Part shown: in pieces, positions 48,385 to 60,196 of the stretch
Layout of the letters: every line of letters begins with the position of its first letter
Numbering within the stretch: position 1 is the first letter of the stretch
Assembly (NCBI GenBank): GCA_914767715.1
Contig: OU612070.1
Span: 19,706,025 to 19,770,024 of the forward strand
DNA from: Membranipora membranacea
Lineage: Eukaryota > Bryozoa > Gymnolaemata > Cheilostomatida > Membraniporidae
DNA length: 64,000 nucleotides
Reading direction: 5' to 3'
The notes under the pieces: model-generated
The model's input: only the letters and a program-made list of their open reading frames with translations
Databases searched by the model: none
What the model was told of the DNA's origin: nothing
Position numbers and translations under genes: made by a program

Positions 48385-51300
48385 ATGGATATCTCTCATC
48401 TAATTCTGCTGATGGTATGCTTTTTTTTATTGTTTTAGTATTTATGGTCATGATTCAAAGTGTGGTGTAAGACATGAAAATCCAGTTCCCTTGTTGGCCA
48501 TCAAAGAACTGAGGATACATTATTTGTATGTGAGTAGTTATTATCAGCACAGAATTTCCAAAAGAGCCTCAATTGTTTGAGTCAATAGTTGTCAATTTGT
48601 TGCTAGGCTAAATTGTATTTAAGACATTACAGGATTCTCCGGTTTGATGCAAAACATATTTGAGAATGATCATGTCTATCTATCTAAATTGAACGAAACA
48701 TCTTTACATTATATACTAAATTATTCATAATAGTTTAGAATTGATAATTTGCTCATTGTCTGCTGCCATTAAATGTATTAGTCTTTTCCAATCAAGTTGA
48801 TAATTACTCAAATATCGAGCTGAAAATCAGAAGCTAATGCTTGATCATTGTATGTTTAATACTGATACAGGTCCCGGTGGCATTAAGTCTCATCTCCAAA
48901 ACATACATCCGCTTACCATCTTACAAACTGCTTACTGTGGAAAGAGTGTTCACAGATAGCCGTAGTCTTATTTCGTGTGGTGAATTGTGTATGAGGGCCC
49001 AGAATCCTGCATGCTTATCTTGGAGGTACAGTTCTGTTGCTCATAGATGCGAAGTTTCTTCATCATCTGCTGCGGCCGAAACATCATCTCCTCTACAGGA
49101 GGGCTTTGCTGTGTATCAAGTCAGCAGTAGCACGACATATCGTAAGCTATAAAAAATGATCTACACTCATTCTTTTCTACTATCTGTTAAATCAATACAG
49201 CATACTGCTGGATTTTAAAAAGCTAATGTTATTCCGAAAGCTTCAGGCACACAGAGAAAAATAAATGAGTAACTTGCAATGATAATTTATTTACTTCAAG
49301 AGTGGTTTTGGGAGCGTTAGTGGTTGTTACGTTAAGGGTAAAACATGGTTGATTTCAGACTTAATTTTGCTCTGGTACAGCAGAATGCAGAATGCCCACT
49401 AGAATGCATCCTAGAATACTAGTCGTAAGTGTGCAGCAAGCTGCAAAGAACTGACACAGGCACAAATCACCCATTGGCAGTGTCACTTTGATCTTAGCCA
49501 ATAGGCAAAGAAGCGATCCTAGTAGCACCCCCTGTTTATGACAAAACAGAGGGTGGGTTGCCCCTAAAGAGGGACGCAAGTTGCCCGGAGTCCTCATAGT
49601 GTGATACATCCTAGAAAACTAGAATGCATCCTAAAGGTGAGGCCATGGTGGACCTCCTATTCGTGAGTGTGCAGCTAACTGCCAGAAACTGAAACAGGCA
49701 CTAATCAGCCATTGGCCATGACACTTTGATCTTAGCCAATAGGCCGAGAGGCGAGAAGCGATCCTAGTAGCACAGCTGGCTGGCCATGCAGCATATGTGC
49801 AGTGCAGTCTATTTTATGGTTCAATCTCACCAAAAGTTATTTCCAAATGTTGTGTCATTGGTCATTTAGCATATTTTATTTAGTTGAATAAAAAGAGTTA
49901 TACCACTGCTTTTGAGCATACGAATTGAAAGGTTAGTCTATATTTTTATTGCTGTAAGAAAATGTTACTATTTAAAGTATGATATAATCAATGCTGGGTT
50001 CTGAAAGAGGGAGGCAAATCGTAATCACTTAAAGTTTGTTCGTGATATTTATTTATAGGATAAAGACTGTGTATAACTTATGACCATCTCAAAGGGACTG
50101 GTGAGTTATTTTGACAACAATGGCTTACTCACCACACAGGCTTTTGTTTACCAAAATTTCATGTCCATTAGATAATAAATTAGTGGAGGATTACCTTTGG
50201 CACACTCAAGAAGTCCTCTTTGGTATTGTACCAATTGAATTGACAGTGACTAGCATTTGAATGCTGTGGTACAACAGGCTACTATCATATATAAAGGCCA
50301 GGTTATGCAATCAATTAATATTAATACAATAAATATGGTGTGGCCCACTTGATAAAAACACAGTAAATCACATGGCTAAAGGCAGTCAAACACCATCATT
50401 TATACTATCAATATTTTCACATGTTTAATGCGCTCGCTCGGTTGATGTTAAATCTCGTGGACAAATGGTTATTTGACTGCTCTACCTCTTTCACATTTAC
50501 TCTGATCTTACCCTGTTCACGCAAATAAGCAGTTTTCGCTCTTATTTTGCACAGCGGTTTTTCTCTAACAACATTGCGCACAGAATATAGACCTATGCAC
50601 ATTTCAACTGAAGTTTGCACTGCTCTGATTTCACCCACAATTTGGATGTTTTTCACCCCATTATTTTTCTCTGTGTATAGTGACAGCATCAACCAATTAT
50701 GTTGTTTTGTATATAATTCGAAAGCTCTCAACACCATGATCATGAAAAAATTTATTTTACTTGAATAACATCATGATGCCATGTCATCTCCATCATAAAT
50801 TCTAGATCTGCAATATTGGTTATCATAATAAACTTCGCACTGTTGGTGATAAATCATAGCATTCTCACCTATAATACATCTGACTACCATTTCTATGTGC
50901 TAGGGTTTATTCTCATTGATTCTTTAGTAAAAATAGGTACAAACCCATCACGAATAAGCTGTAACTGGCCTTTTGGCAGTATCAAATTTGGTCACCCAAC
51001 TAGGAAAAGATGTAACCAGCTTGGATTATGCTTTTGATAAACCATCCTGGATGTTATATCGGAAGAAAAATGATTACTAAGAACGTGTCTTTTGAGGGAG
51101 GAAATATGGTAGCCTTATGAGTTGTTTTCATTCCGACATAAGAGCCATATAATTTCTCCAAACGCCGATCAAGCTCATCTTGTGATAGCGGATTGACAAG
51201 TTCAAGTTCACCCATTTCGATCTATGTCCTGATAAGATCACGGGCAATATTTTGTATAAGTATTCAAAGTTAAATTAAGTAGTAGGAGATCGTTTAAGTA

Positions 51301-51870
51301 TGTGACAGAAAAAAATTTGATTCTACCTTTATTTGTTTGGAAGTTTTACTAAAGACCAACAGGACAATTTGAATTATTGAAGGATCAACCTAGACTTTGT
51401 GAGGTTATGGGTTTTCGTTTATTTTATGACAAAACGGATACATAGATTTTGAAAAGATTTTGATAAATAAGTCTTCACAAGTGTGTGTATGATATGGGCA
51501 TCGATACCATGATATCCTTTTCTGTGAGATAATAACCATTTACATGGAAAATTTCAAAACCATGTGTACTTTGATGGCGACATCACACAGGAACATATAA
51601 GATCTTCTAACAGTGTGTATTTACTTGATAGGTTGGAATGATCTCTACATTGGCTTGAGAAATGGTGGAGGAAATGGTTGGAAGTGGACCGGTTCTGGAT
51701 CTTCCCTGAACTACAGTTCACTGTGGCTGTCAGGTGAACCATCTGGGGGCAGCTGGTGTGCAGTCACTGATACATCAGGAAGTGATGAGTTCGGAATGCG
51801 AGTAATCGATGGCTGCGGTGAATTAAAAGGTTTCATATGTGAGATGAAAAACTGCACTTCTGCCTTTTGA
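48385..51870 (+). CDS. PAN plus partial C-type lectin secreted protein, CTL3 (exon for CTLD N-half not found)
   Basis: Exons: 48385-48414 (MDISHLILLM), 48871-49141 and 51632-51870 (TGA). Signal peptide MDISHLILLMVPVALSLIS spans exons 1-2. Exon 2 is the PAN-like module (LLTVERVFTDSRSLISCGEL, then CMRAQNPACLSWRYSS). The last exon is the C-terminal half of a C-type lectin domain (GWNDLYIGLRNGGGNGW, SLWLSGEPSGGSWCAVTDTS, GFICEMKNC), intact and with both conserved cysteines. The exon for the N-terminal half of the lectin fold, present in CTL2 at 43190, is not visible between 49,142 and 51,631. Exon 2 ends in phase 1 and the last exon starts in the matching phase, so a direct PAN-to-half-CTLD splice stays in frame. 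Whether such a protein folds is uncertain. Confidence 0.65.
49431..49775 (-). repeat. dispersed repeat, copy 2, with tandem partial unit
   Basis: 49531-49728 is the inverted partner of 20193-20400. The flanking segments 49431-49530 and 49729-49775 repeat atcttagccaatagg ... agcgatcctagtagcac, so one copy is nested within or next to another. It lies in a CTL3 intron. Confidence 0.7.
50417..50743 (-). other. unassigned 108-codon open frame
   Basis: The longest frame in the CTL3 intron. It contains VQTSVEMCIGLYSVRNVVRE and a Lys/Arg-rich C-terminal half. No family recognised, no splice sites or repeat termini seen. May be chance or a retroelement scrap. Confidence 0.2.
51054..51215 (-). other. 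short open frame, 53 codons
   Basis: MGELELVNPLSQDELDRRLE followed by KLYGSYVGM looks like the start of a real helical protein, and the frame closes after about 53 codons. No homologue recognised and no downstream exon identified. Confidence 0.2.
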
Positions 51871-51983
51871 ACAAGCGATTGCTGCTATTTCACACAACGC
51901 TATGCAACCTGCAGTAGTCTTCAGACTCAACTTGGGTTGTACCAGTTCATACTAGCGCTGTCACAATTTTTTTTTGGCTGGTG

Positions 51984-52110
51984 ATGCCTCGATTCTGATT
52001 TTGGATTTTCCCGATTTGGATTTTTCGATTTTACATCTTCGATTTCAACCAACCCTTGTCCTGATTTTGATTTCTCTTTTTACGTATTTTCGATTTTAGA
52101 TATCGATATA
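51984..52110 (+). repeat. degenerate cgatttt-type simple repeat
   Basis: Many spaced copies of ttcgattt and gattttgga within about 130 bases. Confidence 0.5.
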
Positions 52111-52593
52111 TGGTTTTGATGTGGCAAGTGTAGCAATGACTATGAGTATTTATAATCTTTGAGATAAGTTAGCGAGTGAATTGAAGTGTGATAAGGTATT
52201 GTGAGAATGAAAAGAGGAATCGTAAAACCATAGTAACCGGGCCAACAGTGACACATTATTGATAGCGGCAATCGGCAATCGACTTCAGCTGTCACCTCAT
52301 TAAATCACGATTATGAGGTGTGATCAATTAGGTATTACTGATATAAATGAATCGTTACAGCAATAGTTCATACCACCTTATTTTCTTTTCAATAGACTGC
52401 AACTTCCAGCAGTGTGTATTTCCCTATTCAACAATAACTATACACGTTTTCAAAAATTGTGAACAGCAAGGTCATGCCTCACCTGGAATCGGACATGAGT
52501 TCTACCGGTCAAATTTTCACAATTTTTTTTTTTAGTCTTTCCTTGCTTAGTGATTTTCAGACTCTCAATATTTTTTTTATATTCCTTTGCATG

Positions 52594-52709
52594 TGTCGGG
52601 AAATTTATCTTGAGCCGGGTACAGTTTACTGTACCTTCCCGACGGCTCTTAATTCGAAAAATGACTGAGTAAAAATTAGTTAAGAAAGGCTACCAGCCAG
52701 ACATAAAAT
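52594..52709 (+). repeat. dispersed repeat, copy 2 (partner 36820-36970)
   Basis: Shares gtcgggaaattt-atcttg and aaggctaccagccagacata in the same order as the copy at 36820. Confidence 0.6.
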
Positions 52710-53191
52710 ATTGAAGAATGTGCTTCAGTAATACAGTGGCAACCAGCCAGACAGTAATACTCTGTTTGTGTGTTTGTGAATAATTATTGTAATGTGTTAC
52801 CTCTTAGTGTGTGAATGCGAAGTATTTTAGTACGCGTGTGGCCTGGATAACATTAAACATCCAACTGCCGACAGTAAAAGCGTCCGCTGGGTATAAAGCA
52901 TGTGAGGGTTTATACCCAAAACTAATAATATCAATTGATTACAGGGAATAACTAAAATAGGCAACTAACAGTGGTATTAAAAGTATTAAAATATGAGCAC
53001 TGCCTGTTGAATAATAAGGTGACGAATGATGGGCTGATGCAAGGCTATTGTACAGTCAAAGTCTTTAAGCAGCAGATTTCCCCACACATGATTGCAATTG
53101 ATATTTGAATAAAATTGTTGTGCATGGCTTCGTTTTGGCAAGCAGCAACAAAACTTTCTCTCTGAAAAATTGTTCTTTTTGCTGATTTACT

Positions 53192-53488
53192 ATGGCTTTT
53201 TTCAAACGAAAACGAAAAAAACTACCTGATTATAACAGTGATACATCAACCAATAATATGATGGAATCCAAAGAACAAGATCATGAATTACCCTACTACC
53301 TCGAAAGACTAAAAGCTATTCAAAAAAAGGTCAGTAGGGGGGCACAACAATTAAAATCTGACATTGAGATTAAGGGCACCTCAAAAAACCCGCAAATCAC
53401 TATCAACCTAGATGCGGCTAGAAACAAAATCATCAAGAAAGTCCTCCCTGTTAAGATTAAAGGGCTTGGCCTCCTTGTCAAGGATTAA
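53192..53488 (+). other. basic 98-residue open frame, possibly LINE-associated
   Basis: It begins MAFFKRKRKKLPDY, an evident basic cluster, and is Lys-rich throughout (KVSRGAQQLKSDIEIKG). It lies 0.6 kb upstream of LINE endonuclease sequence in the same orientation, so it may be a LINE ORF1 remnant. It could also be a host exon. No family recognised. Confidence 0.3.
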
Positions 53489-54099
53489 ACAAGCAGAGAC
53501 AAGACAAAAGCAGCCGTAAGTTCCTCTCTAAGAGTCAGCTCCGCTAACAGTTCAGCAATGTATACTATTAATACAACATTATGTACAACACAACATTGTG
53601 TATGTTAATAAACAGTATAACGGACATATCAGCTTTCCTTTATTCACAATAAGTAGTATCCCTACTGATATCGCAATGACTGCCATCAGCGACTAATGCA
53701 AGACAGCTCTACAGGACCAAAGCAACATATATACAAAACCAGCTAAATGTAGTCCAGAATCTGCAAAACCCAGTAGAAGTTTCTCATGTTCTAGAATAGG
53801 CACATCGGCACTCCAAAATGATCCAACCAATACCAACAACATCGCAGGTTCACAGCCTTGCGGTAGTAATACCGATGTGCATGACCAGCCGCACTGAGTT
53901 GATACTACTCTCATAACAACTCTACTGGAAAAAATAACGTGAATGAGTCAAAAGCAAGACATCATTCTAAACAGGTTAGCCAAGGCAGAAGATGCTATCC
54001 ATCAGCTTTGAAAAGGGGAGCGCTGACAGATTTGCTGAGTAGTAGAAATAAAAGTAGATTGAAATTTTGAAATAATGTAAACAATAAATCAACAATCTT

Positions 54100-55695
54100 A
54101 TTCCACCACAACCCATCACAACAACAGACCAATTTAATGGAATTTTCTCCAACAACAAATCCCAATGTATGGCTACATGTTGAGAACTCCAAAGTTAAAT
54201 CACCACCCACCAACCAAAATGTTTACACTATTCCTTGATACCATATGATTCGGAATGAAAGACCTGAGAAGGCTGGTGGGGTTCTTCTTTGCTATATAAA
54301 AACTTACATAAATTATGAAATTTTACCATCACTTGATCAGTCCATACCTGAAAGCTTAAGTTAAGTTGGCAAACCAGATTATCAGAAAAAATTTGTTGTC
54401 TCTTTTGTTTACAGGCCTGCATCTAAACCAGCTTCTTGGAACAACAACTTTTTGAGACACGTTGACAATTGTTTTGATATATCAAATGATGTCATCATCA
54501 TGGGTGACTTTAATATCAACCTAAATGGCGAAAAAGTAAAGAAAAACTGGTTCAGAAGTATTATTTCCCAATCTTACTGACTCAGCTTGTGTCATGTGAT
54601 GCCAGGGTCCGTGAAAGGTCAAGTGCGTTGATTGATCACATCTATGTTTCAAATCCGCAACAGTTCTATGATACTAAAGTTTTAAATTATTCGCTGAGTG
54701 ATAATTTCCTTATTCATACATCAAGAATGCCAGGAAAGGGATTTAGAGAACCTAGAGAGAGGACAAAGATCTCATACAATGATTATAGTCATTTCATAGA
54801 TGATAACATCCGCTGAGTTTTTGGTAATGTTGACTGGAACGAAATTTTGATGGGAAATGATCTGGACATTATGTTAAACAATTTCAGTCAAAATTTCATG
54901 GAACTTGTCAACCAACTTTGTTAAAGTAAAATCCAGATATTTTAAGTCAAAAATCCTCCCAGTGCGGATGGATGATGAAGTGAGAAGGGAGATGAAGTTG
55001 CGGGATACATTCAAATCAGGGAAGGGTTGGGTTAACTGTTCTATCAAAAGAAATTTAGTGACAAACTTGATCCGTAAGAAAAAGATATTGCACTTGGAGG
55101 ACCTAGTCAAAAATAGTGACTCACGTAATACAAAACCGTTGTGGGATGCTTTGAACGTCAATCCAACAAGATGTTCTGATTCAGTGTCAGACCTAAATGC
55201 AGAGACTTTGAACACTCACTTCACTTCCATTGCAGATGATTTGACTAGTAAATTGCCAACTCTTCGTGCCAGAATTGACCCGCTCACAAAAGCGAAAATG
55301 AACCCAATTCCACATTTGACACCATCAGACTGTATCAAATACATGTCATGTATCTCAAACAATAAATCCACTGGATCTGACAATATTTCAGTGAAAACAC
55401 TGAGAAAAACATTCCCCTATATTGTTGGCATCCTTACTGACATGATAAATAGATTTTGCTGAAGGAGTTTCCCCAAAAGAATGGAAATCAGCTAGAGTCA
55501 CACCTACTTTTAAAGGTGGTGATAGAAATGTTCAATACAACTCTCAACCAATCTCAGTTTTACCAATTTTATCAAAAATCTTTGAGAAACACATCAATAT
55601 TCACCTTCAGGCATATTTAGAATCAAATAAAATCCTATACAATTTACAGTCAGGTTTCAGAAAAGGTTTCACTTGTGCAGATGCTATGTATAATA
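54100..55695 (+). mobile_element. decayed LINE: endonuclease and partial reverse transcriptase
   Basis: Three frames must be combined. About 54,100-54,420 carries the endonuclease start (NVYTIP, YHMIRNERPEKAGGVLLCYI). 54,420-54,820 carries NDVIIMGDFNINLNG and SSALIDHIYVSNP. 54,905-55,462 and the following frame carry the RT start (DCIKYMSCISNNKSTGSDNI) and SPKEWKSARVTPTFKGGD, PISVLPILSKIFEKHIN, LQSGFRKGFTCADAM. The element stops in the palm domain; the YADD box is missing. CR1/Jockey-like by motif style. Several in-frame stops show it is dead. Confidence 0.85.
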
Positions 55696-57529
55696 TATAA
55701 GTGATTGTCTAGACCAGCCATGCTCAAGCTCGGCCAAATCGTCCATTGCGGCCGAATTAATCATAATGCTCGGCCAAATGCACCTTTAAAACAGAAAAAG
55801 GTTGAGACACATTTTCACATCTTGTTCAAAATTAAAAGACATAAAGGAAATTCTGCAGTATTCAGTCACAACAGATTTATCAGGAAGCACACATAGAAAA
55901 GTTCAATTGTTGCTCTATCGTCGTAAAAGGGTTATATTCATGGGTAGGTGAGCAGGTAAACTAAAGAAAAGAAAACTTGCCAAAATGCCCAAATATGCTA
56001 TTAAAGTTCGAAACATGTGAGCTATTCTTCAACACTATGGCCTGCCTCAAAACATACCTCCACACCGATATGGGCAAGGCTTGAAAACATTGCCTTGTTT
56101 TCTTTCTGGTACCAAAACTGTAAGGGTAGCATACCAATAGTTTGAAATAAAGATTATATTATTATATGTAACATGGCATGTATTAAAGTGTTTGCAGAGG
56201 GGCCAAGGAAATAACCTTGTGAGGTTTCACTGTCAACTAGGTCATAGTGTCCCATCTTAAAAATTTTCTGCTCTAAAATTTTGATATTGCTCTGTGATTA
56301 TCATTGAAATTAAAGTTTTGACAAAACTTGCTTGCACAAAAACGTTTTTTTTTATTTTCCCTAATTATAAAACAACAATACGAATGGTGTGAGATTGAAT
56401 ATATTTTATATGTTACAATCATGAAGATATACAGTTCAGAGTTGATTGGTAATGAAAACATAAGTTGTGTTATAAAAGTATTGGGGAACTTAGTACCCCT
56501 ACAGTTTTGGTGAACAAATCACCACCGCGCTAAGATTCAGATATAGTTTAGTGGTATTTTACCACTCCAGAAGTGGACTGCAAGCCCACAGCACAATTGT
56601 TCTAGGGTTGCCTACCCTTACCAGCATTTCCAATTTCCCAACCATGACCAGCAGAGAATAATTTGGATCCTCAGACCCGAGCAGAGCATGCCAGAGAACC
56701 AAGGACCACTATCATGTTCAAATAAGACGAAAATTGGCGCCATAATCTAAAGAAATTTTAGACAATTTCTGTAGATTTTCGCCATGATTTTGTTTAGTTT
56801 TGGCTTTCATATATCAAAGTTGAGCTTTGAAGCACCACTTAACCTAAGCCCTGAGCGAAGTATCGGGCATATCACAACACAAGATAAGTAAAAACCCAGC
56901 ACTTCCATGCCCGAAGAATGAATTATAGTGTGTTCTTTTATACCACAATAGTGTAAACACTTGTTCAACCAATACAGATGTTGAAATAAGTCAAGGAAAT
57001 GAAGAAGTGATCAATAATATTTGATGTTCAATATATAGGGAATTATTAGCTTTATCGGGCTGTCTAAGATGCATCTTGTCAGTGCCAGTAGATTTGTATC
57101 CTTATGAGTAATATTAAACACAAAGTACAAGCCGCTGCACCTGGATGTTTTTGACACAGTTTTTTTTTAGTTTCTAATTACGAACAGGTCAATTGCAACT
57201 GCTATGTATTTGCTTTACAATATTTTCTGAGGGCTGAAAGAATAAATCAATAGCCTTAGTGACAGAAAATTCCATAGTGTAAGTACTAAACATCAACTTA
57301 TCTCTTATTTTCTGCAGTATGCATTTCTCCAAGCCTTGTCATCAGTTGCTGTACATCTTGGCAGCAGTAGCAGCTAAGGATTCTGCCACAAGCACATAAG
57401 ACTCAGCTTTCAAAGCAGTTGTACCTGGAATATATTGAGCAAGTTTTCAAGCATCAAACAAGACACCGACAGGACATAGCCAAATATGTATGCAAATATC
57501 ATTGTTATCACTTTTAGCATGAGTAGATA
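55696..57529. other. no recognisable gene
   Basis: AT-rich sequence without supported exons. A short duplicated motif (gctcggccaaat, near 55,730 and 55,770) is all I note. Confidence 0.5.
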
Positions 57530-57625
57530 AAATCTGCCCCTACTGGGACATGAACTCGGCCTCTATCACCGAAATCAGAGACGCTAACTGCTCAGCCACA
57601 CTAGCCCACTAGCACAGGAGCCTGA
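57530..57625 (-). mobile_element. tRNA-derived SINE head
   Basis: On the minus strand tgtggctgagcagttagcgt is an A-box/D-arm and gagttcatgtcccagtagg a B-box, about 50 bases apart. Lacks a full cloverleaf. Confidence 0.55.
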
Positions 57626-57639
57626 CCTGACCTAACCAT

Positions 57640-60196
57640 GACTTGAACAAGAATTGTGTATTGACCCTGCACCAGAGAAGACCATCAGATGGGTTGGTTG
57701 TCTCCACTTACTTTAAGATGGGGCAACTTCTCAGTTTGCGTAACAAATTTAATCAGTGGTACTGAGAGACAAATGCCATGTTCCCATCATGTGCAGTAAG
57801 AGATGACATGTAATGGCATTGTGTATAGAAGTTTGCAGCCTCACTTTTCGATCCAGGACAATCAAATTTAAAAGTCCTTACTATAAATGCAATATAATAC
57901 GTCGCATAACTAGCATGTAGAGGTGATATACCCTTTTACGATATTGGTTATCCATGTTTGGCTGTCCCCTGGTACTGTCATCCATATAATATCAAGATCA
58001 CTGTAATTATTGACAAACAATTTTAGTGGATCTCAAAGATGACAGCCAGACTTAATGGCAGCTGCACTCAATGACAACCACATCATGGAACTACTCTTAA
58101 GCAAGGCTCAAATAAACCGAAGCTTTATGTTTCTTTCAACTAGAGTAAGTGCTCCTTGATCAAACAAAGAGTGAGATTGTAAGATGAATGTCAGCTGCAA
58201 TAAATGACCTTTATGGTATGTGATGACCTGTGCGATATAAAACCATAACTAAATATGCCAGAAAATAAAAGTTTTGAAATTGAATTCTCGCTTACACAAC
58301 AACAATCGCTGAAATGTAGTTTCTACCTCTCCACTCCACACACACTTAACATTCGTATCATATCAACCAAATTATCAAACTATCCATACTAAACAATAAA
58401 TGATTTGTCAAAAATACATTTTATCGGAAGTTGTATGTTTCTGCACTCGAGTGATTTGTACAAGGCGACAGACTAGGTCTTGATATTGGGGACCTAGATT
58501 CAGTCATATCAAAACGTACAAAGAACCTGGCCCTGCAGATAATACATGATGGCGAACATTTTGTAAACAATTTTCTTGAGAAACTCCCCTCAGGCAGATG
58601 TCGCAGCCTTAAACACAGAACTGCCTGGGGTAAAGACTCATTTCTCAGACACTTGATTTTGATATTACAAGATAACTTTTAATCCACTAGAAGTCAGACT
58701 TTATTTTACGCATTTTGAATATGTTTCTTTTTGGTATTCCCTACTCATGTAACAGTATAAACACTCAATCTCGCAGCATACCTAATGTTTGTGACAAAAT
58801 AAGCCCACCAAGAACAAAGAATCTAGAACCAAGAAGTAGATATGTAGGAGTATGTTGCTGAGTTAGCTGAGAGTTGTCTACACCATGAGATCAATTATAC
58901 TGTTTCACCGACTACGTCTACGAACACCAACAGCCAAGTTTGAAGAGCTGTGTCACCATGAGATCAATCTACCTTCTTCTCACCGACTACGTCTTCTAAC
59001 ACCGTCAGCCAACGGGTTGAAGCATCTAGCCCCAAGCACTGCTTGTATGACTGTGCCCCAAAATTATGATGTGGCGATGATGTGCCAGTATGCGTTGTTC
59101 CCCAAATATGGTCATGGTATTAACCCTTATTAGGAAACAGCACACACACAAACTAGGTGAATAGATATGCAAATGAGGGTGAATGATGATAAGTTTGCAC
59201 CATTGAATTGTACTATTCTTAGAATAGCATTTTCAACTCACCATTCTCCAATCAGGGAGCTGTATTTTCCAATAGACATTCTCACAATTTTCATTTGACA
59301 TCGAGCTCAGTCCCTAGTAGCTTTTTGGAGTTTGCGCAATGTTTGATTATTAAAAAACTCAATTTTCTGTGAGCAACAATTTGTATAAACTTGTGTCTTT
59401 TTATTTTATTTGGTTGTTATTTCGAACATAACAACTTTTATTTATGCCTGTCTTGATAATATAAAACAATAAAACACTATGAAACAAATCCATAAATCAA
59501 TGAATATTTTATTAGAGACTGCATTATATCCGGAAGAATGCATCTTGTTGTAACGGTTTTAGTCAGGTGACTGTCACGTGGTCATACAGTAAAGATGGCA
59601 CCCTCTACTAGGGACAGCCAATCACATAGCATTTCACATAGCAAATCACATAGACATCTATAAACTTAAATTATTAAAGGATTGAGGAGTTCATAAAATC
59701 AAGTAAGTATTCCTAAATTGAGTGATTACTGTTTATAAGGCTATGAGTGAGCTGCTGTTCCAGGATTGAGTTCAGTGGTTTGCACGCATGCAACGCATCG
59801 CAGAAACAAGCGCACAACTCCCCGCAGCTACACCGTAATAATTTCGAAGAATCATAGACATAATTGTACCACCTAAAAGCAAATGCTTCGCTATGGATTT
59901 TAATGTGGCAATATCCATATGGTCTCATAGGAATTGTAAATAAAATAATTAAGATATACAAAATTAACACTGTATCGATTCAACCATTTAAAATACTCTC
60001 AATCATGTGCAACAATGTCTTTCAAAAGATTAACACCTAAAACATTGCTTCGGTGATACATGAAAATGAATAAAAGTAGAAGTCGAATCAGTCATCAGTC
60101 GTTTCAGTTTGGAAGTTTGTGTGAATCTTCTGATGTTGCACTATAAGGGTGAACGCTCACATTGCAAAGTGTAAAATTTTAAAAGGCTTGGTTTTG
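57640..60196. repeat. segmental duplication of the copy B 3' flank, split by an insertion
   Basis: 57,640-58,425 matches 24,330-25,026 and 59,835-60,196 matches 25,060-25,350, collinear with the nucleotidyltransferase genes. About 1.4 kb between them (58,425-59,835) has no counterpart near copy B and contains a LINE 3' end, so it was inserted after the duplication. Confidence 0.75.
58482..58682 (+). mobile_element. LINE 3'-terminal coding fragment
   Basis: The frame runs from VISKRTKNLALQIIHDG to KHRTAWGKDSFLRHLI and a TAA. This is the C-terminal tail of non-LTR ORF2 (R-R-AW-KDSF-RH-I), part of the insertion that splits the segmental duplication. Confidence 0.6.

Noticed and set aside
54905-55462. 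Domesticated host gene from the 185-residue open frame
   Set aside because: It is an ordinary segment of LINE ORF2 between endonuclease and RT, with frameshifts and stops on both sides.
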